From assembly GCA_019828595.1 (NCBI GenBank), contig JAHQRK010000003.1, positions 3,410,001 through 3,474,000 of the forward strand: 64,000 nt of DNA. Direction: 5' to 3'. A program made the translations under genes and the position numbers. Position 1 is the stretch's first letter. The number at the start of each line of letters is the position of its first letter. Positions 35,658-44,399 of the stretch are shown here, one piece after another. This DNA is from Aphanomyces cochlioides. Lineage: Eukaryota; Oomycota; Saprolegniomycetes; Saprolegniales; Verrucalvaceae. The notes under the pieces are model-generated. The model was not told the DNA's origin, did not search any database, and saw nothing but the letters and a program-made list of their open reading frames with translations.

Positions 35658-35902
35658 GGGCCTGTTCCAAGTAAAAAATAAAGAAACGCGGCCAATCAGA
35701 TTGCTCACCGTCTCATAGAATGGTACAGATTTCCCCACTTATTGCAACACCTAACAGTTTATAATTTTTGATTATCTATATTCCCCATCGATTGTTCGTT
35801 CTATGCGTTTCTAGAGGTTTGTGGACTTTTTGAATTTCAAACTTACGACATCACCAATCAGAACCCGTGCATTTTGGCGACCTTACATCGCTAGCTGCAG
35901 CA

Positions 35903-36385
35903 ATGCCTTCAAACGGGAAGCGATTGACACTTCACCTGAAGAAGCAAGTTCGAGCATATTTTGAGACCTCAACACCCAGGCTAAACGAAGTGCAAAAATG
36001 GATTCTTCGCGAGTATGGACAGCAGTCGCAACAGTCCAACACCAACGCCACAGCCACTCGCAATGTCAAGGACAAGTCCAGCAGTTGCCTTGGCAGCTGT
36101 AAAGCAAGCGGCAAAGTCAACGGGCAGTGTCAAGGAGAAGTCCACGAGTTGTCTTGGCAAACAAAAAACAAACTGAAGAACACTGGCAGTCGAGCAGTAA
36201 CTTTGGTAGTGAAAGGCCAACGGCAAAGTCAATCGCAAGCATCAGCGAACAGTCCAGTCAACGGCAAAGTCTTTCTCACGCCAAAGACACCAATGAGACA
36301 CATTGAAATTTTATACTTGCTTAAGACTTATACCTCCAATATTCTATATTTATCCGGTGTTGCAATAAGTGGGGGATACAGATAA
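35903..36385 (+). pseudogene. CENP-B-like N-terminal transposase fragment
   Basis: An ORF from ATG 35903. Residues 5-40 (KRLTLHLKKQVRAYF...VQKWILREYG) resemble the first helix-turn-helix of CENP-B/pogo transposases. The rest is Ser/Gln/Lys-rich and made of an imperfect repeat of about 63 bp (36063-36170), so no second HTH or DDE domain remains. The frame reads through the element's right TIR and ends at a TAA made by the nested element at 36379. It is a defective passenger ORF. Confidence 0.55.
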
Positions 36386-38299
36386 AACTGCCAAGTGAAA
36401 CACCTCTGTAAGTGAAACACCTTGTATGATAAACACCATATCATTCCACCGTGCTCTTCGCCACTCAAATGAACCTTTCAAGTGAAACGTAGAAACCTCA
36501 CCCGAGAAACGCTTTTCCAATTGAAATATATAGGAAACACTATTCGATTCACGCAGTTTTAAATAACCGAATGACTGCTATCATTTTGACTTTGTCGATC
36601 GCCATGGTCGAGATTGACCTCATGAAGAAAGCTGAGGTTCTCAAGATGCTTGATGAGAACATTCCCTACAAGGACATCGTACACAAATATGGCATATCGA
36701 AAGCCATGGTCACTCGTATTAAGAAGAAACGACCTGAAATCATGGCAAAACTTCAGCAAAACGCTGATCCTGGGTCTATACGGCCGTGCCGACTGGCTGG
36801 CGCTGTGCTGGAGCTCGATCGCAGGGTGTACTTATGGTTTTGCAAAGCTCGTGCCACGGAAGTCATTCCTGTTAATGGACCTATGATTCAGGAGAAGGCT
36901 CTTCGTGTAGCCGCAACTCTCGGCATGGTCAACTTCACAGCCTCAAACGGATGGTTGCAAAACTTTCGCGCTCGTCACAACATCAAATTTCGATCGCTCT
37001 CGGGAGAATCTGCGTTAGTCAACATGGAAACAGTTGATCAATGGTCTAAGTCAATAACAAGCATTGTCAGCAACTTGATCCCAAAGATATTTTCAACTGT
37101 GACGAGACTGGACTGCAATGGCGCAATTTACCAAGCAAGTCACTCGTGATGAGAGATGAACAGTGCAAAGGAAACAAAAAAAGCAAAGAAAGGGTGTCGG
37201 TCTTGCTTACTGCGTCTGCGATTGGAGAGAAAATGCCACTTCTCATCATTAACAACTCCCTCATGCCAAGAGCCTTCAAGAAGAAGGTCCCCCTTGGTGT
37301 CCAATGGTATGCCAACTCCAAAGCTTGGATGAGAGGAGACATTTTCTCTCAATATTGTTTATGGCTTGACAAAAGAATGGCAGCTCAAGGCAGACACATC
37401 CTCTTGCTCATGGATAACGCCCCTTGTCACTCACGAACACAAAGGTTGTCTTCTTACCACCAAACACAACCTGCTTTACCCAACCGCTTGACGCTGGAGT
37501 AATAAAAAAAATTCAAGGTGAAGTACAGAATGCTGCTTGTGAATTACCTTGTATCGTCGCTCGATTCACTTGGACCAAGTCCAAGTCCTTCAATGTTCAA
37601 GGGCGTTGATATGAAAATGGCTGTGGAATGGATGAAAAGTGCGTGGGCGGATGTCTCAACTACAACAATATCAAATTGCTTTAAGCACTGCAAGGTTCTT
37701 GATCCCTCAAGATACGTTGCCAGTGTGTGCGACCCTTCAACCGTTACAATATCAAGTGGGGATGTTGATGTCGCTTTGGCCAATGAGGAATGTATTGACG
37801 AATCTCTATCAAATGCTACTTCTTTGGACAACCACAGTGATGAAAATCAAGTTCGTGTGATGCTACAATTGCTGGGCTGTGATCCTGAAGATATTATTCT
37901 TGATGAGGACATCCCTCCGTTTGAAACAGACGCTGCAAGTTGGGAGAGAGACGTTCTTGAGGCTCAAGACGCTGTTGATTCCGCGGATGATGCTGATAGT
38001 GCGTCTGACGACGACAACCCACAAGTTCCAAGGATCGTGGATGTGCAGCAAGCCGTGGCATTACTGGAGACTTGGGCGAAGCACTCCAAAATTGATATTG
38101 CGAGAGATATCTCGTCACTTCGATCTGCCATTGCTGTTTATCGTTCAAAGCTCCCAAATGGAACCATCGAGTCATGGCTGTTGTGATGTGCGTCAGGAGA
38201 TAACCATTTACTCTAATAAAACCTTCTATACTGAAACACCTCGTATGTTGAAAATAAAATTATTCCACGCACATCCGTTTCATTTGGCAGGTTTAACTG
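36379..38299 (+). mobile_element. Pogo/Tigger-type transposon, 1921 bp
   Basis: The left end, after TA at 36377-36378, starts CAGATAAAACTGCCAAGTGA. The right end, read in reverse from 38299, starts CAGTTAAACCTGCCAAATGA and is followed by TA at 38300-38301. Termini, TA duplication and the CENP-B/DDE_1 gene inside all fit pogo. It landed on a TA within the right TIR of the element at 35726. Confidence 0.88.
36571..38186 (+). pseudogene. Pogo/Tigger transposase, frameshifted
   Basis: From ATG 36571 (or 36604) come a psq-type HTH (KAEVLKMLDENIPYKDIVHKYGISKAMVTRI) and a CENP-B HTH (FTASNGWLQNFRARHNI). The DDE_1 core follows: first Asp in NCDETGLQW (about 37090), second in LLLMDNAPCHS (about 37410), third in FLPPNTTCFTQPLDAGV (about 37480). 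An acidic C-terminal tail ends at TGA 38186. The frame changes three times, near 37080, 37435 and 37515, each breaking otherwise continuous homologous text. All three catalytic Asp codons survive but no single frame encodes them. Confidence 0.87.
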
Positions 38300-38474
38300 T
38301 ATCTGTATTTTTGCTTTTAGCAGGTCTTTGACCTCCTAAAAGCAATTTTCGTCTCAATCTTGGGTGAGGGTCTCGTTGATTGGCTCGTCGTAAGTGAAGG
38401 ACTCGGTCACGCACCGGCTTTTGTCATTACACTGAGAGAATCCTTGGTCTGCCACACACTGACAAATCCTTCAA

Positions 38475-39607
38475 ATGAAGTCAACCATGGCAGTCATTGC
38501 ATCCGCGCTTGCGGCAGCTGAAGCAGTTGTAGCATACAATTCTTCATCACGGCGCAAGCATGTGTTTGCGCTGCGAAGTCGTCTTTGTAAGCGGGTCAAG
38601 AATAGCTCTGGTTATGATGGCTGGATAAAACGGAACATTCGATGCAGTCGGTCTGTCTTTACAAAGGTGGTTGACCTCATTACTGACAAGTGGTGTCAAA
38701 TGCACGATCCTCTCCATCACAACACGACTTTTGACTTTGTCGATCGAGTTGCCATCACACTCCACTACCTGACCCATGCGGACGGATTTGACCAAGCTGC
38801 ACAAGTCTTTAGCACAAGCAAAACAAGAGCCTTCGTCTACACGGGTCAAGTCATTGGAATTCTCAACAAGTTCTATCTGAAAAAATTCGTATCGCTGCCC
38901 GGGACGGTTGAAGCCTGGGAGAATATAGCCGAGGGTTTTGAGGCTTTTGCCGGTCTTCCCAACGTCTATGGTGCCGTCGACGGATGTCTTGTTCCTATCA
39001 AACGCTTCAATGATTGTGATGGATGGTATTGCCGAAAAGGATTCCTGGCATTCAACTTACAAGCTGTCGTGGATAGAAATTGTCGCTTAATGTCGTTCTC
39101 GTTGAGATCGGGATCTCAAAATGACAAGTTTTTGTTCAACAATTCCACTTTTGGCAAGGTCGCACACCAGCGCATTCCAGTGGGAGGATGCTTTGTTGCT
39201 GATGCTGGATACAAGCTTTACTCCCTTGTAATTACTCCATATCCTATCCACGAGGGTATGAGCGAGGATGAAGCACATTTTAATTGGATTCACAGTCGTA
39301 CACGAATTGTAGTTGAGCGATCGTTTGGTCTTTGGAAGAACACCGTATTTTCAAGACTCCTCTGCTTCAAGCCACACCGATTCAAATGGCAAACATCATC
39401 AAAGCAACACTGGCGCTTCATAATATGTTTATTGATTTGGATGAAGATGCGAGCAGTTCAGTTGCCATGCCTCGTCTTCAACAATGGATGCATATCGGAG
39501 GTGATAACTCCGATGATAATGAGCAGCCTCTTGTTGATGGCGATGTGGCTGTTGCTGCAAGAAACCGACTCAAAGAATTCGCCGACAACTATATTGATAG
39601 AGTGTAG
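38475..39607 (+). pseudogene. PIF/Harbinger transposase (DDE_4), one frameshift
   Basis: From ATG 38475 an N-terminal helical region is followed by the DDE_4 nuclease core: first Asp in NVYGAVDGCLVPI (about 38970), a GWYCRKGFLAFNLQAV segment, second Asp in CFVADAGYKLYS (about 39200) and the Glu in RIVVERSFG (about 39315). Immediately after, near 39330, homologous text (IFKTPL, ANIIKATLALHNMFIDLDEDA) continues in another frame to TAG 39607. A single 1-nt indel explains the break. Catalytic residues are intact, so loss of function is recent or due to a sequence error. Its DNA-binding partner is the minus-strand SANT gene at 39663-40666. Confidence 0.85.
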
Positions 39608-39662
39608 CTTCAAAAATACATGCATGTGTTGTCATTTTCAGTCATTGTTAATGCTAACAGCA

Positions 39663-40666
39663 TCAGAACTTTTCTTTCAAGAAATTGAGCAACTCCATTT
39701 GCACCTTGGTGCTTTGTTCAATATGGCTCTTCAGTAAGGATGAAACTTCTTCGAGCTGATTGTTCGTTTTATAGATTGCCCGCTCAAGATCAGCAGACGG
39801 TGCACGCGCCGCATTCAAAGATGCAGCTTCCACTATTCCTTAAGACAAGCTCTCGCCAAGGGAAGCAAGTCCAGTACTGATATCATTACTCTTGCTTGGA
39901 TTTGTTTTCCGATTTTTTCGTTGGCGCAAAATTTCGGCTTGAACTTTTCGTTTATGATTCAGTCTGTTGGTCTCATCATTTTCATCCGTCTGGGATTCAC
40001 AGCCTGACTCACTTTTGTCATCATCTTCACTCAACTGGCCGTCATCAGCGTACAGAATGTGTCCCATGCCATGTTTATCACCAAGGTATTGCACAAGGAC
40101 GTCCCAATACGACGGATACTCAGACGGCTCTTATTCATTGTTTCCCGTGGCAGACTGGGCGGCAGCAAGGCGATTGTACTCCTTTCTCAAGTTTGACAGC
40201 TTGTTCTTCAATGATACAACAGATACCTAGGATTTATGACTGCTCTGTGAAACGTTTATACTCTTACATGATGGTTGGTAGCGATGTTAAACTTAATGCG
40301 CATCTTTTCCCACAATACAGCCCTTTGTGTATTACTCGTTTGCTGTAGGAATTTGGATCCAAACGTCTCGTAGCGAAGCTCCATCAATATCTCGACCATT
40401 CTATCCGAGTAGTGGACATTTTGCAATGTCGGAGGGCGTTTTATGCCATGGTCAGTCGCAAAACGCTTCGTCGATACCACATCTTGAGCTTGACTTGTCA
40501 TGCTGGACGTATTTGACATTGACTCAAGCTGCTCTCTCATTGAAGCAACCTGCAATTCAAGCTCCCGTTTAGATGGTGCCTTGCCCTTCCCTCGAGTTCT
40601 TCCCTTGGCTTCGAACCTGCCGACAATATATGTCAGGTTCTGCTGCCCTGCCAATCCTCTATCCAA
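39663..40666 (-). pseudogene. Harbinger Myb/SANT-like partner protein gene
   Basis: Starting at 40666, a basic, coiled-coil N-terminus leads to a SANT-like block (SDRMVEILMELRYETF...RAVLWEKMRIKFNIATNHH). A 40-nt GT-AG intron (about 40231-40270) follows, then LKNKLSNLRKEYNRL, EYPSYWDVLVQYLGDKHG and a nuclear-localisation-like basic stretch. Two TAA codons lie in frame, at 40131-40133 and 39840-39842. Beyond each the same frame keeps protein-like text, ending in a coiled coil (LERAIYKTNNQLEEVSSLL...) at TGA 39663-39665. Such proteins bind the TIRs and bring the transposase to DNA. The nonsense codons make this copy dead. Confidence 0.7.
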
Positions 40667-40779
40667 TCACGACACACCGTGTAGGATTAGCTAATTTCAC
40701 AGAAATGCAAGAAGTATGAGTGACAATCATACTTGAAACAAATTGATCAAATAAAAGGTCCTGTACTTGGAACAGGCCC

Positions 40780-40874
40780 ATGCGAAGTACTTCGAAGGAC
40801 TATTTTAATAGTACTTCCTCTGTTTCACTTTACTTCCTGCACTTTACTATTAAAATAGTACTATTTTAATAGTA
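40780..40874. repeat. TIR debris with a 42-bp perfect palindrome (40839-40880)
   Basis: 40814-40838 carries TACTTCCTCTGTTTCAC, close to the mariner terminus at 25617. From 40839 to 40880 the sequence is a perfect inverted repeat centred on AGTACT; its right arm runs into the TIR of the Tc1 element starting at 40875. It can form a cruciform and probably marks overlapping transposon ends. Confidence 0.75.
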
Positions 40875-42285
40875 AAGTGCTGGAAATAAATATGACACCC
40901 CACTTTTGTGGCTGTAAGTCAATGATAATTGGCTAAAAACACATATAAATTATCCAAGCGTTGTCCCGCTTATCACTACGCGCCAAAAGCATGCTGCAAC
41001 TGATGCAAATATTGAAGTTAAGAAATAAATATATGACACCAAGGGATCATTCTCCAAATTCTCGCGTATAAGTCTCGCCACCTCTACATTCTTGCATCCA
41101 AACTGGTTTGTACATTCAGCTACACCTTTTTGACAACTAATTTACGCAGATAAACATCGCCAAAGGACCGAAATTGAATGAACAAGAGAAGATTGAAGTT
41201 TTGGTCCTTTTCCGAGAAGGCTACAGCGTCAAGGCCATCGCTCAGGAGCCCCAGAGATCCAGTGGGTGTATCAAACACCTCTTGAGCAGCCCCGACACCT
41301 ACGGGACAGCTCAGCCCTCTGGTAGGCCTCGTTCGGTTGACGGTAAGTTGCACCGACGTCTTCTTCGCCACGGAAGAACAGGGCTTTACACTTCTGGAGA
41401 GCAGGTTGAAAAGCTCGACTTGGGTCTCACACCAAGACGAGTTTCACAGCTTCTAAACGAAAGCGGAAAACTCAAGTACAAAAAGAGATTGGCTGCGCCA
41501 ATGATGACACCCCTACACATGAAAAATCGTGTGACATGGGCGACTGAGGCGCTCGAAAACAGGCTCAATTTCGACGAAATTGTATGGTCGGATGAAAAGC
41601 AGTGGAACCTTGATGGCCCTGACGGCTCCAACTATTACTGGGCCGCGTTGGATCGACCAAGGGAGCATTTTTCCAAGCGGCAGCATGGCGGACCAAGCTT
41701 GATGGTCTGGGGGGCTTTTAGCAGCCGTGGGAAGTCGAAGTTGGCAATTTGCACTGGCAAGCAAGATGCAGAGGTGTATATTTATACGTTATCCGAGTTT
41801 CTTTTGCCCTTCGGCCATCTACACCATGGCACTGACTGGAAATTCCAGCAAGATAATGCTGCCAATGTCTCCCGACTTAAACCCAATCGAACATTTGTGG
41901 GGGATAATGTCGAGGCGCGTGTATGACAACGTAAAACGAAAATTCAAGACGCTCGCTGAGTTGAAGGCATGTTTACTCCAAGTCTGTTTGTTGCAGAAGC
42001 TTGTTGCATCCATGCCTAATCGTTGTGCCGACGTCGTTGCGAGCAAGGGTAGAAAAATTAAGTATTAAATACATTTTTCCTCTGTGTGTCATATATTTTT
42101 TTCCTTACCCAAAATATTAAATGACATAATTCATCGAGGTGATTGAATCAAGATCTCAACTTTGAGCCTCATGCGACTCTAAAACATGCATAGAATCGAC
42201 AGATAGTAGTTAAAAAGCAATTCGATTCGCGGAGTTCAATGCACAGCTGATAATCGCCGGTGTCATATACGTATTTCCAGCACTT
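40875..42285 (+). mobile_element. Tc1/mariner-type element, 1411 bp
   Basis: The left terminus AAGTGCTGGAAATAAATATG follows TA 40873-40874. The right terminus, read in reverse from 42285, begins AAGTGCTGGAAATACGTATA and is followed by TA 42286-42287. The inverted repeat is about 27 bp and slightly imperfect. It contains a Tc1-type transposase with an internal deletion. Confidence 0.87.
41174..42068 (+). pseudogene. Tc1-type transposase with a deletion in the catalytic core
   Basis: An HTH region (IEVLVLFREGYSVKAIA...) and GRPRS-type linker are followed by the first catalytic Asp in IVWSDEKQWNLDGPDG (about 41590), LMVWGAFS, and the second Asp in WKFQQDNA (about 41850). The next conserved block, SPDLNPIEHLWG with the catalytic Glu, comes only about 13 residues later and in another frame, where this family normally has about 34. 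Some 60 nt are missing. The frame then runs to TAA 42068. No in-frame ATG precedes the first codons. It is a non-functional copy. Confidence 0.85.
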
Positions 42286-42306
42286 TATTATATTATGTAA
42301 AGTATA

Positions 42307-43534
42307 CACCTTTTCCAGTTCATGTCCAGAAAATTCAAGTTCAAGTCCAGATTGCTCCAGTTCAAGGCCAAACAGAACGCTATAAGATTATAGTTTAGGC
42401 ATAATATGTGATATGTTTTAGAGTGCTCCAACTTGTGTGACCATCGAGCAGTGTATGCCAGTCATTTCACGACATGACAAGAAAGCGATACGACAAGGCA
42501 ACACGCGACCGAGTCATCCTGGTGGCCAAAGAGGGCAGAGACTGGCAGTTGACTGCCCAGCACAACGATGTCAACTTGAAGACTGCTTGGATGTGGATTG
42601 ACGAGAGCAACCGAGGTATTACGCGCGGCGCTCACGGAGGTAGGCGCTACCACAAACTGAATGAAGAACACGTGGACTTCTTGGTTGGTCTCCTCAGTGA
42701 GGACTGTCAGTTAACCTTGAAGTACATGGCAGACAAAATACTCTCGCGCTATGACACACAGGTCTCAATTCAAACAGTCAAAAACCAGCTAGATGGAGTT
42801 TGTTTTACACTTAAGCAGGTACATAAACAACCTCAATATATCAATACAGAGCAAAACAAAGAAAAACGGCGCGCATTTCTCGTCCGTTTAAATGAACTCA
42901 AAGCCCCAGGGAAGGAGGTTTTCTACATGGATAAAACCAATTTCAATCTTTGGACAAGCCGGAGCAAGGGTTGGAGTCGTGTTGGTCAGCGTGCTGTCAA
43001 GACAGAGAAGGCTGGTGGTGGCCAAAACATGCAAGTTCTTGCCTGCATTGGAATTGATGGTTTGGCTGCGTACGAAACGTTTTTTGGTCGCAATAATTCC
43101 GAGAATGTCAACTTTTTTGTTTCAAGATTGTTACGAAGACTGCAAAAAACTACCCTCTCGATGTTGTGTTGGTCATCGACAATGCACCGTGTCATGCTCG
43201 CACTGAGCGCGTCTTTCAAGAAGCGGAGTTTTTGAACGCAACTCTTTTACACTTGGGGCCTTACTCCCCAATGTTGAATCCAATTGAGAATTGTTTCTGA
43301 AGTTTCAAAGCAAAAGTCAAGGCTTTCTTCGTTGAAAACCGCCGTGAAGTTGTCAACACACCGCCGCACCTCACAATGGTTGAGCACCGCCGCCAAATGT
43401 TGAAGCGTGCAGCAGACTTGTGTATTGGTCCAGCCATGCAGAAGAAAAGTGCACTCAGTACTTCAATCACACTCTGAAATTTCACTCCAACACTCAAAAG
43501 GGCTGGATTTATCGTAAAGCACTAACAGACATTA
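42307..43534 (+). mobile_element. Tc1/IS630-like element, right end not found
   Basis: The left terminus CACCTTTTCCAGTTCATGT follows TA at 42305-42306 and is shared with the fragment at 24414. A transposase pseudogene lies inside. No matching inverted terminus is seen before the LINE at 44.4 kb, so the element is truncated or its end has diverged. It abuts the previous element with only about 20 bp between them. Confidence 0.7.
42474..43458 (+). pseudogene. Tc1/IS630-like (DD35E-like) transposase, frameshift plus nonsense
   Basis: ATG 42474 opens an HTH-rich N-terminus. The first catalytic Asp is in VFYMDKTNFNLWTSRSKGWS (about 42930). Near 43140 a 1-nt shift moves the frame. Beyond it come the second Asp in VVLVIDNAPCHA (about 43180) and the Glu in GPYSPMLNPIENCF (about 43290), 36 positions apart. 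The next codon is TGA where this motif usually has Trp, and another shift occurs near 43440. The sister family member at 60.2 kb shares these motifs. Confidence 0.85.
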
Positions 43535-43695
43535 GGGGAATCAAATTAGAAAAATCGGCTGCTTTTGCGTTTCGACTTTGCTTTTCAAGTTTTGCTTTTC
43601 GTAGGCCGAAAATTAAAAGTACATCTGGAGGCACTTTTGCTTTTCGAAGAGATCGAAAACAAAAAGGAAAAGCAAATTCTCCAATTTGATTCCCC
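43535..43695. mobile_element. 161-bp MITE with TA target duplication
   Basis: The ends are inverted repeats: GGGGAATCAAATTAGAAAAA at 43535 and, in reverse from 43695, GGGGAATCAAATTGGAGAAT. They are flanked by TA at 43533-43534 and 43696-43697. The inside is A/T-rich with scattered GCTTTT copies on both strands and no gene. Size, TIR and TA target fit a non-autonomous Tc1/mariner-derived MITE. It sits at the 3' side of the transposase pseudogene. Confidence 0.85.
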
Positions 43696-44399
43696 TATTG
43701 GCATTGACGATTCCCGACCAGCCTCCAAAGTTAAGTTGGATGACCCAAAAGAACTGTTTGTCTGTCCATCGCATCTTGCATTGCTTTGTATTCACGGTCT
43801 TCCGAATGCAACATCTACTGCATTAGATGCTGCACGACTCGATTTTGCTGTTTTCTACCGAGACATCTAATATATTATTGAGTTTGTCTCCTGTGTTTTG
43901 TGATTATTTAGCTTTTTGTGAGAAATGATGCAGTCGCACAACATCCCATCAGCGTACTATATGAATTCTTTCAGTTGTTCTGGTGAAAACAGGCCAGGTT
44001 TGGCTTTGTCTGCACTGACAAGACTCCTAGCGACTAACATTGAAGTGATTTGTAAATTTCTATACAGTCTGGACATAGGAATAATGCATTTCGAACAGCT
44101 ATCTAGCCATAAAATGTTCATTATCACGATTAATTTCCAGCAACTTTGAGCGTGCATTCTCCGTACACAGCACGAACATTCGCTGTGCTTCAGTCTAGAG
44201 ATATGCAATATTTCGCCTGCGACCATTCTCTTTCGAAGTTTTCCTCCTTAAACTGTGGCCACTTCAACTCAACGCTGACATGGAGCTCACTACATGTGTA
44301 CTTATTTGTGTAATTATACAATGTTATCTGTTGTTCCTGGTGTATATCAACACTATACCTATGCATCGACCATCTAGACTCGACTAGCCGTGTAGTCGC
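43696..44399. other. Non-coding or decayed stretch between MITE and LINE
   Basis: A frame from 43698 to TAA 43870 has protein-like text (KVKLDDPKELFVCPSHLALLCIHGLP) and may be the former 3' part of something split by the MITE. Near 44145-44195 a short segment (SNFERAFSVHSTNIRCAS) weakly recalls hAT C-termini. Neither can be called a gene. Confidence 0.35.

Larger units (their letters stand above)
35726..38305. mobile_element. Short pogo-like element (about 0.65 kb before the nested insertion)
   Basis: The left end starts CAG at 35726 after TA (35724-35725). A matching inverted repeat with core CCCCACTTATTGCAACACC lies at 35733-35751 and 36356-36374. The right terminus is split: it runs to 36378, is interrupted by the element at 36379-38299, and resumes at 38302-38305 before TA (38306-38307). 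Once the insert is removed the two TIRs match, apart from a short length difference. CAG termini and a TA target are pogo/mariner hallmarks. Confidence 0.8.
35658..40779 (+). mobile_element. PIF/Harbinger DNA transposon with nested insertions
   Basis: A 16-bp terminal inverted repeat, GGGCCTGTTCCAAGTA at 35658-35673 and its exact reverse complement at 40764-40779, encloses a DDE_4-type transposase (plus) and a Myb/SANT-like partner (minus), the two-gene layout of PIF/Harbinger. The GGSCTGTT-like terminus also fits the superfamily. No clean 3-bp TWA target duplication is visible (ATA against ATG). Without the pogo insertions at 35726-38305 the element would be about 2.5 kb. Both genes are damaged, so it is probably immobile. 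Confidence 0.85.

Noticed and set aside
26236..40140. Alternative genetic code with TAA/TAG as Gln
   Set aside because: A TAG at a Gln position in the mariner and two TAA codons in the Harbinger SANT gene suggested this. The intact host genes and the piggyBac gene contain no internal TAA or TAG and end normally, and the transposon genes also carry frameshifts.
35652..40784. Clean 3-bp target duplication for the Harbinger element
   Set aside because: Flanking triplets are ATA and ATG, which do not match exactly; I did not claim a duplication.
44139..44200. hAT transposase C-terminus
   Set aside because: Only about 18 residues of weak resemblance, with stops on both sides.
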